This document shows, piece by piece, positions 8,401 to 14,506 of a stretch of 17,841 bases of DNA. The notes under the pieces were generated by a model. That model was not told the DNA's origin. It saw nothing but the letters and a program-made list of their open reading frames with translations, and searched no databases. Both the position numbers and the translations under genes were made by a program. The number at the start of each line of letters is the position of its first letter. Within the stretch, counting starts at the first letter, position 1. This stretch comes from DYTH01 sp964552725. Its GTDB lineage: Bacteria > Desulfobacterota > Syntrophia > Syntrophales > UBA5619. The DNA lies in the NCBI GenBank assembly GCA_964552725.1, contig CAZKHU010000063.1, positions 1-17,841 of the forward strand, written 5' to 3'.

Positions 8401-8534
8401 ACAATCGGGAAATCAACCTTCGGAAAGAGATCGACGCCGATTTCCGGATAACTGACCACGCCCAGAACCACCAGGGCCATAATGAACATGGTGGCGAAAA
8501 CCGGTCTCTTGACGGAGGTGTCAGCGAGCCACAT
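5415..8534 (-). CDS. RND-family efflux pump, inner-membrane subunit (HAE1/AcrB-like)
   Basis: 1039 residues, the normal length for an AcrB-type proton-driven exporter. Residues 1-40 hold TM1 (MWLADTSVKRPVFATMFIMA). Two large periplasmic loops follow TM1 and TM7, and the two six-helix halves are recognisable. The proton-relay pair is present in TM4 (GLLIDDAIIVIEN; Asp399-Asp400), and the partner Lys is in TM10 (GLVKKNAILLVDY; Lys928). The double Asp and the DDAIIVIEN context favour the hydrophobe/amphiphile (multidrug) branch over the heavy-metal branch. An AAGGAG lies nine bases before the ATG at 8534. That start lies within the last codons of the amber-interrupted adaptor frame (14-base overlap). 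The TGA stop overlaps the PII-like start. The substrate cannot be read from sequence. Confidence 0.96.
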   Translation of the reverse strand: MWLADTSVKRPVFATMFIMALVVLGVVSYPEIGVDLFPKVDFPIVTIYTELKGASPEVIDVDITDKIEGAVNTINGVKSITSSSTEGASRITVEFVLERDIDLAVQDVREKVALIRNKLPDDIEEPRIAKVDPDATAVMWLNLAGQKSVRDISTYVDEVLKEKLQRINGVGDIQLWGLRLRQVRVWIDAKRLKAYGLTASDIASALKRQNVELPAGRIESLTKEYTVKIKGEFLTVPAFNDLIIAYNNGAPIRLRDVGRAEDGMEEERSIVRFNGVPAVAMGIQKQSGTNTVAVVNAVRKEIENIRTTLPPGMTLNIAIDQSNFIRRSIDEVKKHLILGSLFAILAVFIFLRNVRTTLISAVALPISIISTFALLRAFDFTFNNMTMLALTLSVGLLIDDAIIVIENIYRHVEEGMPPREAATFATSEIGLAVMATTFAIVAIFLPVAFMKGMIGRFFIQFALTVVFSVLISLLVSFTLTPMLASIFLKRIDLHKGAAASSRPGIASRFSALFENGYKKLENGYRHVLLFSLNHRGIMLIGALILFIGSIYMTRYLGKEFTPPEDQGQFIVRLEAPIDYSVAKADELFRPAEQIVRGMPEVRAVYYVQGIGGTVYRGLMMISLIPKKERAKTQMVLKKEVRQRLRQFPGLKVSAEDFSMIGGGQRQVPIQYSVRGNNIEALSDYTRQISSALSKKQGFVDIDTSLEMGKPELKVTIDRDKAADLGVDVATIAEAINLLVSGETEVTKFKDDSRGKRYDLRIRLNPDERRNPDDIGLLYVRSKSGNLVELRNLIRIQEGGGPSVINRVDRQRAITLFSSLEDKPLGAAMTDLNEIAAGILPPDYTPKYSGQADTMSESFGYLMFAIMLGVGMAYMVLAAQFESFVHPFTVLLAMPLSFIGAFGALIITGQTLSIFSFIGLILLMGLVKKNAILLVDYTNILRERGYPRREAILHAGPVRLRPILMTTFAMVFGMIPVAFGVGEGAETRAPMGIAVIGGLLTSLFLTLVVVPAAYDLFDDFQNFFTRRKKGAAGKTEGGKP

Positions 8535-8754
8535 GAACCAGCGCTCCTTCCATCAGATTGTTTTGTCCCACGGTCACAATGACTTCCTTGTCGTGCAGGC
8601 CTTCGACGATTTCCATGTATTCCCCGTATTTACTTCCTGTTATCACGTTTTTCTCCCGGGCCTTCTCTCCCTCGACGACAAAAAGTTTCGTTTTGGAGTT
8701 ATCATAGAGGAGGGAGGTAACCGGCGCGACGACCCTCTCCCGCGCGGGGCCGGT
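8521..8754 (-). pseudogene. In-frame C-terminal remainder of the RND adaptor beyond an amber codon
   Basis: Immediately after the TAG at 8757-8755 the same frame stays open for 77 codons and ends in TGA at 8523-8521. I translated it codon by codon. It begins TGPARERVVAPVTSLLYDNS, continues through KLFVVEGEKAREKNVITGSK and EIVEGLHDKEVIVTVGQNNL, and ends EGALVHVAR. This is exactly the membrane-proximal domain expected at the end of an RND adaptor. The last 14 bases overlap the pump start. No usable start codon or Shine-Dalgarno precedes most of it, so it would be translated only by readthrough of the TAG. No frameshift, deletion or additional stop is seen. The class 'pseudogene' is provisional; nonsense mutation, sequencing error, amber suppression and recoding all remain possible. 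Confidence 0.85.
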
Positions 8755-9648
8755 CTAGAGGGTTATCCGCGCGAAGAGGCCCGGTTTGAGACGTCCGTCG
8801 GCATTGGCGACGAGCGCCTCCGCCTGGAGGGTGCGGGTGCGTTCGTCGAGGGCCGGCAGGATGGCGGAAAGCCGGCCGCGGAATTTTTGATCGGGAAAGG
8901 AATCAGTAATGAAGTCCACATCCTGCCCCAGCCTCAGACTGCCGACATCCTTTTCGGAAACGGAAAAGATCAGCTTCAGCAGATCGGTTCGGACGATCGA
9001 CACCAGAAAGGAGCCGTTGCGGACATAATCGCCTGCCGTCACCCGTTTTTCTTTGACGCTTCCTGCAAGCGGGGAAAAGATCATGGTTCGGGCCAGCCTT
9101 TCCTTCGCCAGGTCCAGCCCGGAGCGGGCCCGGGCGATCTCTGCCTCGGCCAGCCTGACGCGGGCGGTAATATCGTCGAATTGCTGCCGGGTGAGCAGCT
9201 CCTCCCGGTAGAGCGCTTCCTTGCGTTCATATTCCTGCCGGACGTTAACGAGGCCTGTTTCGCTCTGGGAGAGTTGGGCGGCCGCCTGTTCGACAGCCAG
9301 ACGATAATCCGTCGGCCGGATCTCGGCGATTACCTGACCTTTTTTGACGACGACGCCCTCGTCAACGGCAATGGAATCGAGAATGCCGTCCAACTCGGAA
9401 CTGACCGTGACCTGACTGCGGGGCGCAAGCGAACCTATCGATTCCACAAACGGTCGAAGCGACCGTGTTTCCGCTTTCGCTACCCGCACGTTCACCGCAA
9501 CCTGTTTGCGGACCTTTTCCGGCGGTTTATTGCAGCCGATGAAGCCGATTATAATAAATACGATTAGAATCAAGATGGTCTGCCGATTGATGAACATATC
9601 TGGCGACAGAGATTCCTGTCGATCCGGGAACTGCCGGTTTTTACTCAT
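8755..9648 (-). CDS. RND periplasmic adaptor (membrane fusion lipoprotein), amber-truncated
   Basis: Links the inner-membrane pump to the outer-membrane channel. The 297 residues before TAG comprise a long N-terminal tail, a hydrophobic segment (about 23-38) with a lipobox-like FIGC (Cys39), a split lipoyl domain (about 85-112 and 188-216), and the coiled-coil hairpin between its halves (about 113-187, with QAAAQLSQSETGLVNVRQEYE). A beta-barrel domain from about 222 ends in GLFARITL. Adaptors are normally about 370 residues; here the reading frame resumes directly after TAG and would give 375. The truncated form lacks the membrane-proximal domain needed for pump docking. The ATG at 9648 has AAGGAG well placed; a later Met at 9597 has no Shine-Dalgarno, although it would shorten the unusually long tail before the lipobox. 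Confidence 0.9.
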   Translation of the reverse strand: MSKNRQFPDRQESLSPDMFINRQTILILIVFIIIGFIGCNKPPEKVRKQVAVNVRVAKAETRSLRPFVESIGSLAPRSQVTVSSELDGILDSIAVDEGVVVKKGQVIAEIRPTDYRLAVEQAAAQLSQSETGLVNVRQEYERKEALYREELLTRQQFDDITARVRLAEAEIARARSGLDLAKERLARTMIFSPLAGSVKEKRVTAGDYVRNGSFLVSIVRTDLLKLIFSVSEKDVGSLRLGQDVDFITDSFPDQKFRGRLSAILPALDERTRTLQAEALVANADGRLKPGLFARITL

Positions 9649-9753
9649 TTACCGCTCCTTCTAATGCTGATTTTTCCCTCTTATTTTCACGCGAAATGCA
9701 TGCCGATAACTTGTTGATTTATAAATGGTTCCCTTCCAGGCAACCTCGACGGG

Positions 9754-9790
9754 CATTAAACTTCGTTTTTTGAACATTAAACTTCGTTTT
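9754..9790. promoter_or_regulatory. Pair of 16-bp direct repeats upstream of the adaptor gene
   Basis: CATTAAACTTCGTTTT occurs perfectly at 9754-9769 and again at 9775-9790, a 21-bp period (two helical turns), so both copies face the same side of the DNA. They lie in the 178-base gap between the channel and adaptor genes, about 106-142 bases before the adaptor ATG. This is the geometry of a tandem regulator-binding site. No regulator gene is seen nearby, so the factor is unknown. A recent small duplication is the alternative. Confidence 0.6.
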
Positions 9791-9802
9791 CATCCTTCTT
9801 TG

Positions 9803-9818
9803 TGACGGCAAGCCGTCA
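9803..9818. other. Perfect 16-bp palindrome just downstream of the channel gene
   Basis: TGACGGC at 9803-9809 and GCCGTCA at 9812-9818 are separated by two bases. As RNA this would form a six-bp GC-rich stem with a four-base loop, eight bases past the channel stop codon. No U-run follows on either strand, so it is not a convincing intrinsic terminator. It could stabilise the channel mRNA 3' end or be a dyad operator belonging with the adjacent direct repeats. Confidence 0.5.
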
Positions 9819-9826
9819 TGAGGGTT

Positions 9827-11152
9827 TCACTTTCCCGGCGCGGGGATGCCAATTGCCGCCATAGCCCACGGCAGACCGGCGGCTTTTTTGAGACGAAGCG
9901 ACGCCAGTTGGAGACGGAAAGCCGCCGCTGCCGCCTTCCGTTCCGCTGAAACCAGAAGCGTATTGGCGTCCATTACGTCAAGGCTGTCAGCCAGCCCGAC
10001 TTCAAACTGTCGAAAAACCGCATGATAATTTTCGCGGGCAAAAAGCAGTTGGTCTTCGAGAAAGCGCAGGATGCCCTGCTGCGTCGTCAGCTCCAGGTGG
10101 GCAGCCTTCACCTCAATGGCAATCTCCTTTTTTACATCCTCTATTTGCAGATCTGCCTGGCGTTCGCGCACCCTCGCCTCGGAAACGTCTGCCTTCCGGA
10201 GGCCGCCGTCGAAAAGCGGAAAATTCAGGGCGATTCCCCCATAAAAACTATCCCTGTTGAGGCTGCTGGTAGCCGGTTGCTGATCGGCGCCGGCGTACGC
10301 GCCGGTTACGGTCAGCGAAGGCAGAAACGCCCCTTGGGCAAAGCTGATCTGGCTGCTTGCCATCTTTTTTTGCATCTTGAGGCTTTTAATTTCCGCCCGA
10401 CGAAAAAGAGCCTGCTTCTGGAGTTCGTCCAGTTCCGGGATCTCAACTTTTCGGGCAGGTTCCGGCTGGAGCGTGAAGGGGAGCTGAATTCCTACCTGGC
10501 TGGCCAGGACGGCGATCGCCAGCTCGAGGGCATTTTGAGCCTGGAGCTGATCGGATTTTGCCCCGGAAAGTTCGCTTTCGGCACGCAGCAGCGCCGTTCT
10601 GGTCACGTCGCCGATGCGGAGCCGTTTTTCGGCCGCATCCCGATAGCGGCTCAACCTTTCCAGATTCACAGCGGCGATCTCGAGGTTGCGCCCGGCCAGC
10701 AGGACGTCGTAATAGGCCGCCGCGACATTGCCGAGCAGGTAGTCGTCGCGCAGCGCCTCGACATCATAACGGGTCTTGAGAAGCGATTGTCGGGAAATTT
10801 CGAGCGCTTTCAATTCGCGTCCGCCTAGCGAAAGGGTTTCGTCCATCCGGATGCCCCAGGCAGAGGCGTCCTCCGGCTGCAAAACGCCGCCGGCGCTTGT
10901 GTATTTGCGTTCGGAATAGCGGGTCATGCCGCCGGCCGCCGTCAGGCGCGGATAAAGGTAGGAGCGGGCCTTGTCGGTTCCGATTTCTGCAAGCGCGATG
11001 TTCTGCTCGGCGAGTTTCAGCTTTTCCGAGGAGGCCAGGGCGATCCGGCAGAGATCCTCCAAGGTGTAAGAATCGGCAAAAAGAGGGGCGGGCGCCGCCG
11101 CCATAATCAACAGCAGGATGCCTGCCTGCATAAATCTCATACGTTGCTTCAT
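9827..11152 (-). CDS. TolC-family outer-membrane efflux channel (OEP)
   Basis: 441 residues, the usual size for TolC/OprM proteins. A Sec signal peptide covers residues 1-26 (MKQRMRFMQAGILLLIMAAA, cleavage at LFA-DS). Two tandem OEP repeats follow, rich in Ala, Leu, Glu and Arg, with long coiled-coil stretches such as KALEISRQSLLKTRYDVEAL and the LRLKKAAGLPW type ending. I see no lipobox. It is the first gene of the efflux set, upstream of the adaptor and pump on the same strand, and completes the trans-envelope complex. The ATG at 11152 has AAGGA seven bases upstream. I could not settle a convincing promoter in the 294-base gap before it. A 12-base string (TTTTCATCCTTC on the plus strand) is shared between this gap (11225-11236) and the gap before the adaptor (9787-9798). 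Confidence 0.95.
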   Translation of the reverse strand: MKQRMRFMQAGILLLIMAAAPAPLFADSYTLEDLCRIALASSEKLKLAEQNIALAEIGTDKARSYLYPRLTAAGGMTRYSERKYTSAGGVLQPEDASAWGIRMDETLSLGGRELKALEISRQSLLKTRYDVEALRDDYLLGNVAAAYYDVLLAGRNLEIAAVNLERLSRYRDAAEKRLRIGDVTRTALLRAESELSGAKSDQLQAQNALELAIAVLASQVGIQLPFTLQPEPARKVEIPELDELQKQALFRRAEIKSLKMQKKMASSQISFAQGAFLPSLTVTGAYAGADQQPATSSLNRDSFYGGIALNFPLFDGGLRKADVSEARVRERQADLQIEDVKKEIAIEVKAAHLELTTQQGILRFLEDQLLFARENYHAVFRQFEVGLADSLDVMDANTLLVSAERKAAAAAFRLQLASLRLKKAAGLPWAMAAIGIPAPGK

Positions 11153-11283
11153 CGCTGTTCCTTAATATGAAAATACCCCGTCCGCCATCTTTTCCTTAAC
11201 GGGAGAGGGTTGTTCTGAGAGTGATTTTCATCCTTCGCAATGTCTGTCACGGGCATGATCTGAAAACTTAAAAAAACTGGCTA

Positions 11284-11305
11284 CCCCATATTTTATGGGG
11301 GGGGG
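11284..11305. repeat. Hairpin running into a nine-G homopolymer
   Basis: CCCCATA (11284-11290) and TATGGGG (11294-11300) form a 7-bp stem with a TTT loop. The G run continues to 11305, making nine consecutive G. It lies in the divergent gap between the channel gene and the membrane-anchored hypothetical gene, about 130 bases from each start. Read on the minus strand a T7 run follows the stem eight bases later, but no minus-strand gene ends here, so it is not called a terminator. Long G runs are prone to slippage. Confidence 0.55.
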
Positions 11306-11361
11306 ATGGTATGAAGAGCGCCCAAAATTGTCAAGGGGAATTTATTCTAAAATCATTTCTG

Positions 11362-11389
11362 TTGACACTTTTTCCTATTTAGGTTTAAA
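11362..11389 (+). promoter_or_regulatory. Candidate promoter for the membrane-anchored hypothetical gene
   Basis: TTGACA (11362-11367, consensus -35) is followed 16 bases later by TTTAAA (11384-11389, 4/6 match to TATAAT). The predicted start is near 11396, giving a leader of about 50 bases before the ATG at 11447. The -35 is perfect and the -10 is only fair. The rest of the 11153-11446 gap shows the hairpin/G-run described separately and nothing else I can name. Confidence 0.5.
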
Positions 11390-11446
11390 CAACTCCACAC
11401 TCATCGGCAGTTTATCCGAAAACCACAGAGCCTTTGGAATAATTGT

Positions 11447-11956
11447 ATGGGAAGGCAAATATTACATAAACAGACGTATTCCTCTCTGGCCATCCTTCTG
11501 GTTGCAGTTGCGGTCTTTTTTATAGCCTCCTTTAGGGGCCCTCTTTATGCCGGATTCTGGGATAAGATCAATGAAAATCTGCTGCTGATGCGCTTGGTCG
11601 GGATCGGGCAGTTCATTGGCTATCAGCGAAACGTTGACACTAAAGACCCGCTTTTCCCGATTGAGGTTGTCAGCGACGGTTTCAAAATGATCCGTGTTTA
11701 CCAGGATCTTAGGGGCGACTATCTGGTTGAGTGGAGTTGGCGGGTGCTTTTGAAAAACAAGTCATCCCGCGCGCTGGGAATCACCTTAGAGTACAAACTG
11801 CAAGATGAAGATGACTTTCTGGTGGCCGCAAGCAAGGAATCTTTGCCGAAAATTGAGGCAGGGGAGACGGTTGCCCTCGAAAAAACCGACTATCTCCTCT
11901 ATGATACAGCCAAAAGGGTTGTGAACAGCAACTGGTACGTCCATCTTCAAAACTGA
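11447..11956 (+). CDS. Membrane-anchored protein of unknown function
   Basis: 169 residues. I do not recognise the family. Residues about 13-28 (SLAILLVAVAVFFIAS) form one membrane segment or uncleaved signal anchor after a short basic N-terminus, so the rest probably faces the periplasm. The C-terminal half, from about residue 85, alternates strand-like segments: YLVEWSWRVLLKNKSSRALG, then ITLEYKLQDEDDFLVAAS, then IEAGETVALEKTDYLLYDTA, then VNSNWYVHLQN. This reads like an Ig-like beta-sandwich of the FxLYD sort, a resemblance only. The start ATG has a weak GGA nine bases upstream. It stands alone on the plus strand, divergent from the efflux block and 248 bases before the ABC operon, with its own candidate promoter. 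The stop codon is TGA. No clear terminator follows; the G-rich end runs into T5 without a stem. Confidence 0.72.
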   Translation: MGRQILHKQTYSSLAILLVAVAVFFIASFRGPLYAGFWDKINENLLLMRLVGIGQFIGYQRNVDTKDPLFPIEVVSDGFKMIRVYQDLRGDYLVEWSWRVLLKNKSSRALGITLEYKLQDEDDFLVAASKESLPKIEAGETVALEKTDYLLYDTAKRVVNSNWYVHLQN

Positions 11957-12174
11957 GGGGCGGGGGTTTTTCGCTGGATAATTCATCTTTTTCTTAATCT
12001 TGACAGCCGCAACGATTTTGTTTAAGCTCCCGGCCCAATGTGCAACCGGTTATTATCAGAAGATGAGCCGGGCGCCGGAAAAGGGATGGGGGAACTCTAA
12101 AAGCTGCGCTGCTTTGCCATTGCCCCTGCGAATGAATGACCACGCGGACGGAGGGTTAGACAAATTCAAGGTTT

Positions 12175-12180
12175 TATAAT
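12175..12180 (+). promoter_or_regulatory. Consensus -10 box for the amino-acid ABC operon
   Basis: A perfect TATAAT lies 24 bases before the binding-protein ATG. No good -35 is found at 16-18 bases (only AGGGTT/GTTAGA-like sequence), so an activator may be needed. Transcription from it would begin near 12187 and leave a leader of about 18 bases containing the GAGGGG Shine-Dalgarno. A separate TTGACA at 12000-12005 has only a weak TTTAAG after it. The remainder of 11957-12204 shows no other recognisable element. Confidence 0.45.
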
Positions 12181-12204
12181 TAAATTTTGAGGGGAATGGA
12201 GTTT

Positions 12205-12966
12205 ATGAAGAAAAAAGCGATTTTAGGAATCTTTTTGGGGTTATCGGCGGTTTTCACGATGCTTGCGGCAGCGGCTGTTGCCGCGGAAAAGGTCTATATC
12301 AACGGGATTGACGCCAATTTTCCGCCTTTTGCGTATGTCGACAAGGCCGGAAATCCGGATGGATTCGATGTCAAGGCGCTGGACTGGATTGCCAGGGAGA
12401 TGAAATTCAAGGTCAAACATCAGCCGATGGACTGGGATGGCATAATCCCCAGCCTGAAGGCAAAAAAGATCGACATCGTTGCCTCCGGGATGAGCATTAC
12501 CGACGAGCGCAGGAAGCAGGTTGATTTTACGACTGCCTACTGGAAGATAAAACAGGTTCTCGTTGCGAAAAAGGATGCCGCTGTGACCGTTGAGAAGGCC
12601 TTGGCCGATGGCAACAAGATTGGCGTGCAGCGCGGCACCACCGAGGCAAAGTGGATAGAGGAGAATCTGCTAAAGAAAGGCGGCAAGAAGTTCGAACTCG
12701 TACAGTATGATTCAGCGCCGCTGGCAGTAGAGGATGTGATCAACGGCCGGATTATTGCCGCCGCCATGGATGACGCCCCGGCGCTCGATGCGGTCAAGAA
12801 GAAGCCCGTCAAGATTCTGGGCGGGTTCGGAATGAAGGATGAGGAGTTCGGCTACGCAGTGCGCAAGGAGGACAAGGAGTTTCTGAAAAAGCTCAACGAT
12901 GGACTGAAGAAACTCATGAAGTCGCCCTACTGGGCCGAACTGAAAAAGAGCTACCTCGACAAATAA
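12205..12966 (+). CDS. Periplasmic amino-acid-binding protein of ABC transporter (SBP family 3)
   Basis: 253 residues from the ATG at 12205, chosen over the upstream TTG (12187) and ATG (12196). It has GAGGGG ten bases before it and gives a clean Sec signal peptide (MKKKAILGIFLGLSAVFTML, cleavage near AVAA-E28). The mature part is a family 3 solute-binding fold: NFPPFAYVDKAGNPDGFDVK (about 38-57), DIVASGMSITDERRKQVDF with the Arg (102/103) at the position that binds the ligand alpha-carboxylate in this family, and a C-terminal GYAVRKEDKEFLKKLNDGLK block. The ligand is therefore probably an amino acid, but its identity cannot be read. It is the first gene of the operon, followed by a terminator hairpin that probably allows its mRNA to exceed that of the membrane subunits. 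The stop codon is TAA. Confidence 0.95.
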   Translation: MKKKAILGIFLGLSAVFTMLAAAAVAAEKVYINGIDANFPPFAYVDKAGNPDGFDVKALDWIAREMKFKVKHQPMDWDGIIPSLKAKKIDIVASGMSITDERRKQVDFTTAYWKIKQVLVAKKDAAVTVEKALADGNKIGVQRGTTEAKWIEENLLKKGGKKFELVQYDSAPLAVEDVINGRIIAAAMDDAPALDAVKKKPVKILGGFGMKDEEFGYAVRKEDKEFLKKLNDGLKKLMKSPYWAELKKSYLDK

Positions 12967-13011
12967 TGTTGTTTGAATTTGCCTGCTTTCTCCGTAAAGA
13001 AGCGCGCATTG

Positions 13012-13046
13012 GGAAGGCCCCTTCAGAAAGGGGCCTTCCATTTTTC
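13012..13046 (+). terminator. Intrinsic terminator/attenuating hairpin between binding protein and permease
   Basis: GGAAGGCCCC (13012-13021) pairs perfectly with GGGGCCTTCC (13030-13039). Two further T-A pairs give a 12-bp stem with a CAGA loop, followed by ATTTTTC. This is a strong Rho-independent terminator shape 45 bases after the binding-protein stop and 16 bases before the permease ATG. With the rest of the operon downstream, it probably works as a leaky terminator and 3' stabiliser, a known arrangement for binding-protein genes. Confidence 0.9.
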
Positions 13047-13062
13047 AGGGTTTTTTGAACTA

Positions 13063-13734
13063 ATGCCGGAAAGTCTGATTGCCATTATCGATGCCCTCCC
13101 CTATCTGTTGCAGGGCTCGCTGGTAACCATCGCCGTTGTCGCCGGGGCGCTGAGTTTCGGTTTTGTGATCGGCGTCCCGCTGGCGGCCGGGCAGGTGTAC
13201 GGAGGCGCGGCAATTCGCCGGAGTATCGGGGCGTACGTCTGGTTTTTCCGCGGGATTCCGCTGCTTGTTTTTCTTTTTCTCTTTTATTTCGGGCTCTGCA
13301 CGGCGCTGGGGATCAACCTCTCGGCCTTTACCGTCGCGATTATAGTGCTGGGGCTCATCAGCTCCGCTTACCAGTCCCAGATCATTCGCGGGGCGATTCA
13401 GGCGCTGCCGGAGGGGCAGTTGAAGGCGGCGCGGGCGCTGGGGATGAGCGATTTCAAGGCGATTGCCTTCATTATCATCCCCCAGGCGCTGCGGCTTTCC
13501 ATTCCCGGTTTTTCCAATGAATACTCCATTCTGCTCAAGGATTCGGCGGTTACGTATGCGCTCGGCGTGGCCGAGATAATGGCGCGCACGCATTTCGTGG
13601 CAACGAGAACCTATCAGCATTTCCCTCTCTATTTTGCGGCGGGGGTTATTTTCATGGTTCTTACCTGGCTTGGCGTGAAGGGATTGCGGCTTTTGGAAGA
13701 CAAGGTAAGAATCCCCGGATATTCACATAATTGA
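13063..13734 (+). CDS. Amino-acid ABC transporter permease (HisM/GlnP type), first subunit
   Basis: 223 residues from the ATG at 13063. The frame is open back to a TTG at 12973, but that would translate the terminator hairpin, so it is rejected. The Shine-Dalgarno is poor (CAGGG 12 bases upstream). Five membrane segments are visible from about residue 13. The cytoplasmic coupling (EAA) loop is KAARALGMSDFKAIAFIIIP, about residues 121-140, the contact for the ATPase. FFRGIPLLVFLF (about 61-72) is typical of polar amino acid permeases. It works with the second permease at 14503 as a probable heterodimer in the inner membrane. The ATPase gene follows 13 bases later. The stop codon is TGA. Confidence 0.94.
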   Translation: MPESLIAIIDALPYLLQGSLVTIAVVAGALSFGFVIGVPLAAGQVYGGAAIRRSIGAYVWFFRGIPLLVFLFLFYFGLCTALGINLSAFTVAIIVLGLISSAYQSQIIRGAIQALPEGQLKAARALGMSDFKAIAFIIIPQALRLSIPGFSNEYSILLKDSAVTYALGVAEIMARTHFVATRTYQHFPLYFAAGVIFMVLTWLGVKGLRLLEDKVRIPGYSHN

Positions 13735-13747
13735 ACTCAGGAATGAT

Positions 13748-14506
13748 ATGACGTCTCCCATTTTGCGGATTGAAAATCTCTCGAAAAGATATGGACAGCG
13801 GGAAGTTCTCAGAGGTGTGTCTCTGGAAGTGGACAAAGGCGATTTGAAAATTCTCATCGGTCCCTCCGGAGCAGGTAAGAGTACCTTTCTGCACTGCATC
13901 AATTTTCTCGTGAAGCCGGATCAGGGACTTGTCCGGCTGGATGGTCGGGAAATTCATCCCGAGCGCAAGCGCGAGCTGTACGCCTATCGCCAGAAGGTGG
14001 GGATGATTTTTCAGGATTTCAACCTGTTCGATCACCTCAATGCCTTCGAAAATGTCCGGATCGGTCTTACCAAGGTCAAGGGGATAGGCAAGGAGGAGGC
14101 GGGGGCGCGCGCAAGGCTGGAGCTCGAACGGGTTGGTTTGAAAGAGCACATCCAGAAGTACCCCGCCCAGTTGTCGGGAGGCCAGAAACAGCGGGTCTCG
14201 ATCGCAAGGGCGCTGGCGATGGATCCGGAGGTGATGCTTTTGGACGAGCCTACCTCGGCTCTCGACCCGGAATTGATCGGCGAGGTGCACGCGGTCATCC
14301 GTGATTTGGGGACCAACGGGATGACGATGATCATGGCAACCCACCAGATTGGCTTTGCCAGTTCGCTGGCAAGTGAGATCATCTTTATGGAGGACGGCCT
14401 CATAGTTGAGCGGGGAACGCCCGACAAGATATTCAACGACGCCGAACATTCGCGAACCCGCGAATTCTGTTCGAAGATTACCGATCTTTACGGGGAACGC
14501 GGATGA
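13748..14506 (+). CDS. Amino-acid ABC transporter ATP-binding protein (GlnQ/HisP type)
   Basis: 252 residues, the cytoplasmic motor of the importer. All motifs are intact: Walker A GPSGAGKST (38-46), Q-loop MIFQDFNLF (Gln89), signature LSGGQKQR (142-149), Walker B VMLLDEPTSALD (Asp166, Glu167) and H-loop THQ (His199). The INFL/NLFDHLNAFENV style places it in the polar amino acid uptake family. The ATG at 13748 has CAGGAA upstream. The stop overlaps the next permease start as ATGA, which points to coupled translation and coordinated stoichiometry. It lies between two permease genes, an order common in this transporter class. Confidence 0.97.
   Translation: MTSPILRIENLSKRYGQREVLRGVSLEVDKGDLKILIGPSGAGKSTFLHCINFLVKPDQGLVRLDGREIHPERKRELYAYRQKVGMIFQDFNLFDHLNAFENVRIGLTKVKGIGKEEAGARARLELERVGLKEHIQKYPAQLSGGQKQRVSIARALAMDPEVMLLDEPTSALDPELIGEVHAVIRDLGTNGMTMIMATHQIGFASSLASEIIFMEDGLIVERGTPDKIFNDAEHSRTREFCSKITDLYGERG

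Noticed and set aside
8754..8759. TCTAGA at the amber codon as a sign of cloning or vector sequence
   Set aside because: The flanks on both sides continue the same adaptor protein without interruption, so there is no inserted DNA.
8482..9567. A 361-codon plus-strand frame opposite the adaptor and pump start
   Set aside because: It lies antisense to recognisable adaptor and pump sequence and shows no signal or family motif of its own.
10022..10828. A 268-codon plus-strand frame opposite the TolC-like channel
   Set aside because: Antisense to a clear OEP-family protein; no independent support.
12973..13062. A longer permease start from TTG at 12973
   Set aside because: It would translate through the terminator hairpin and add 30 residues not seen in this permease class.
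13661..14449. A minus-strand frame opposite the ABC ATPase
   Set aside because: The plus strand encodes every ABC ATPase motif in order; the reverse frame has none.
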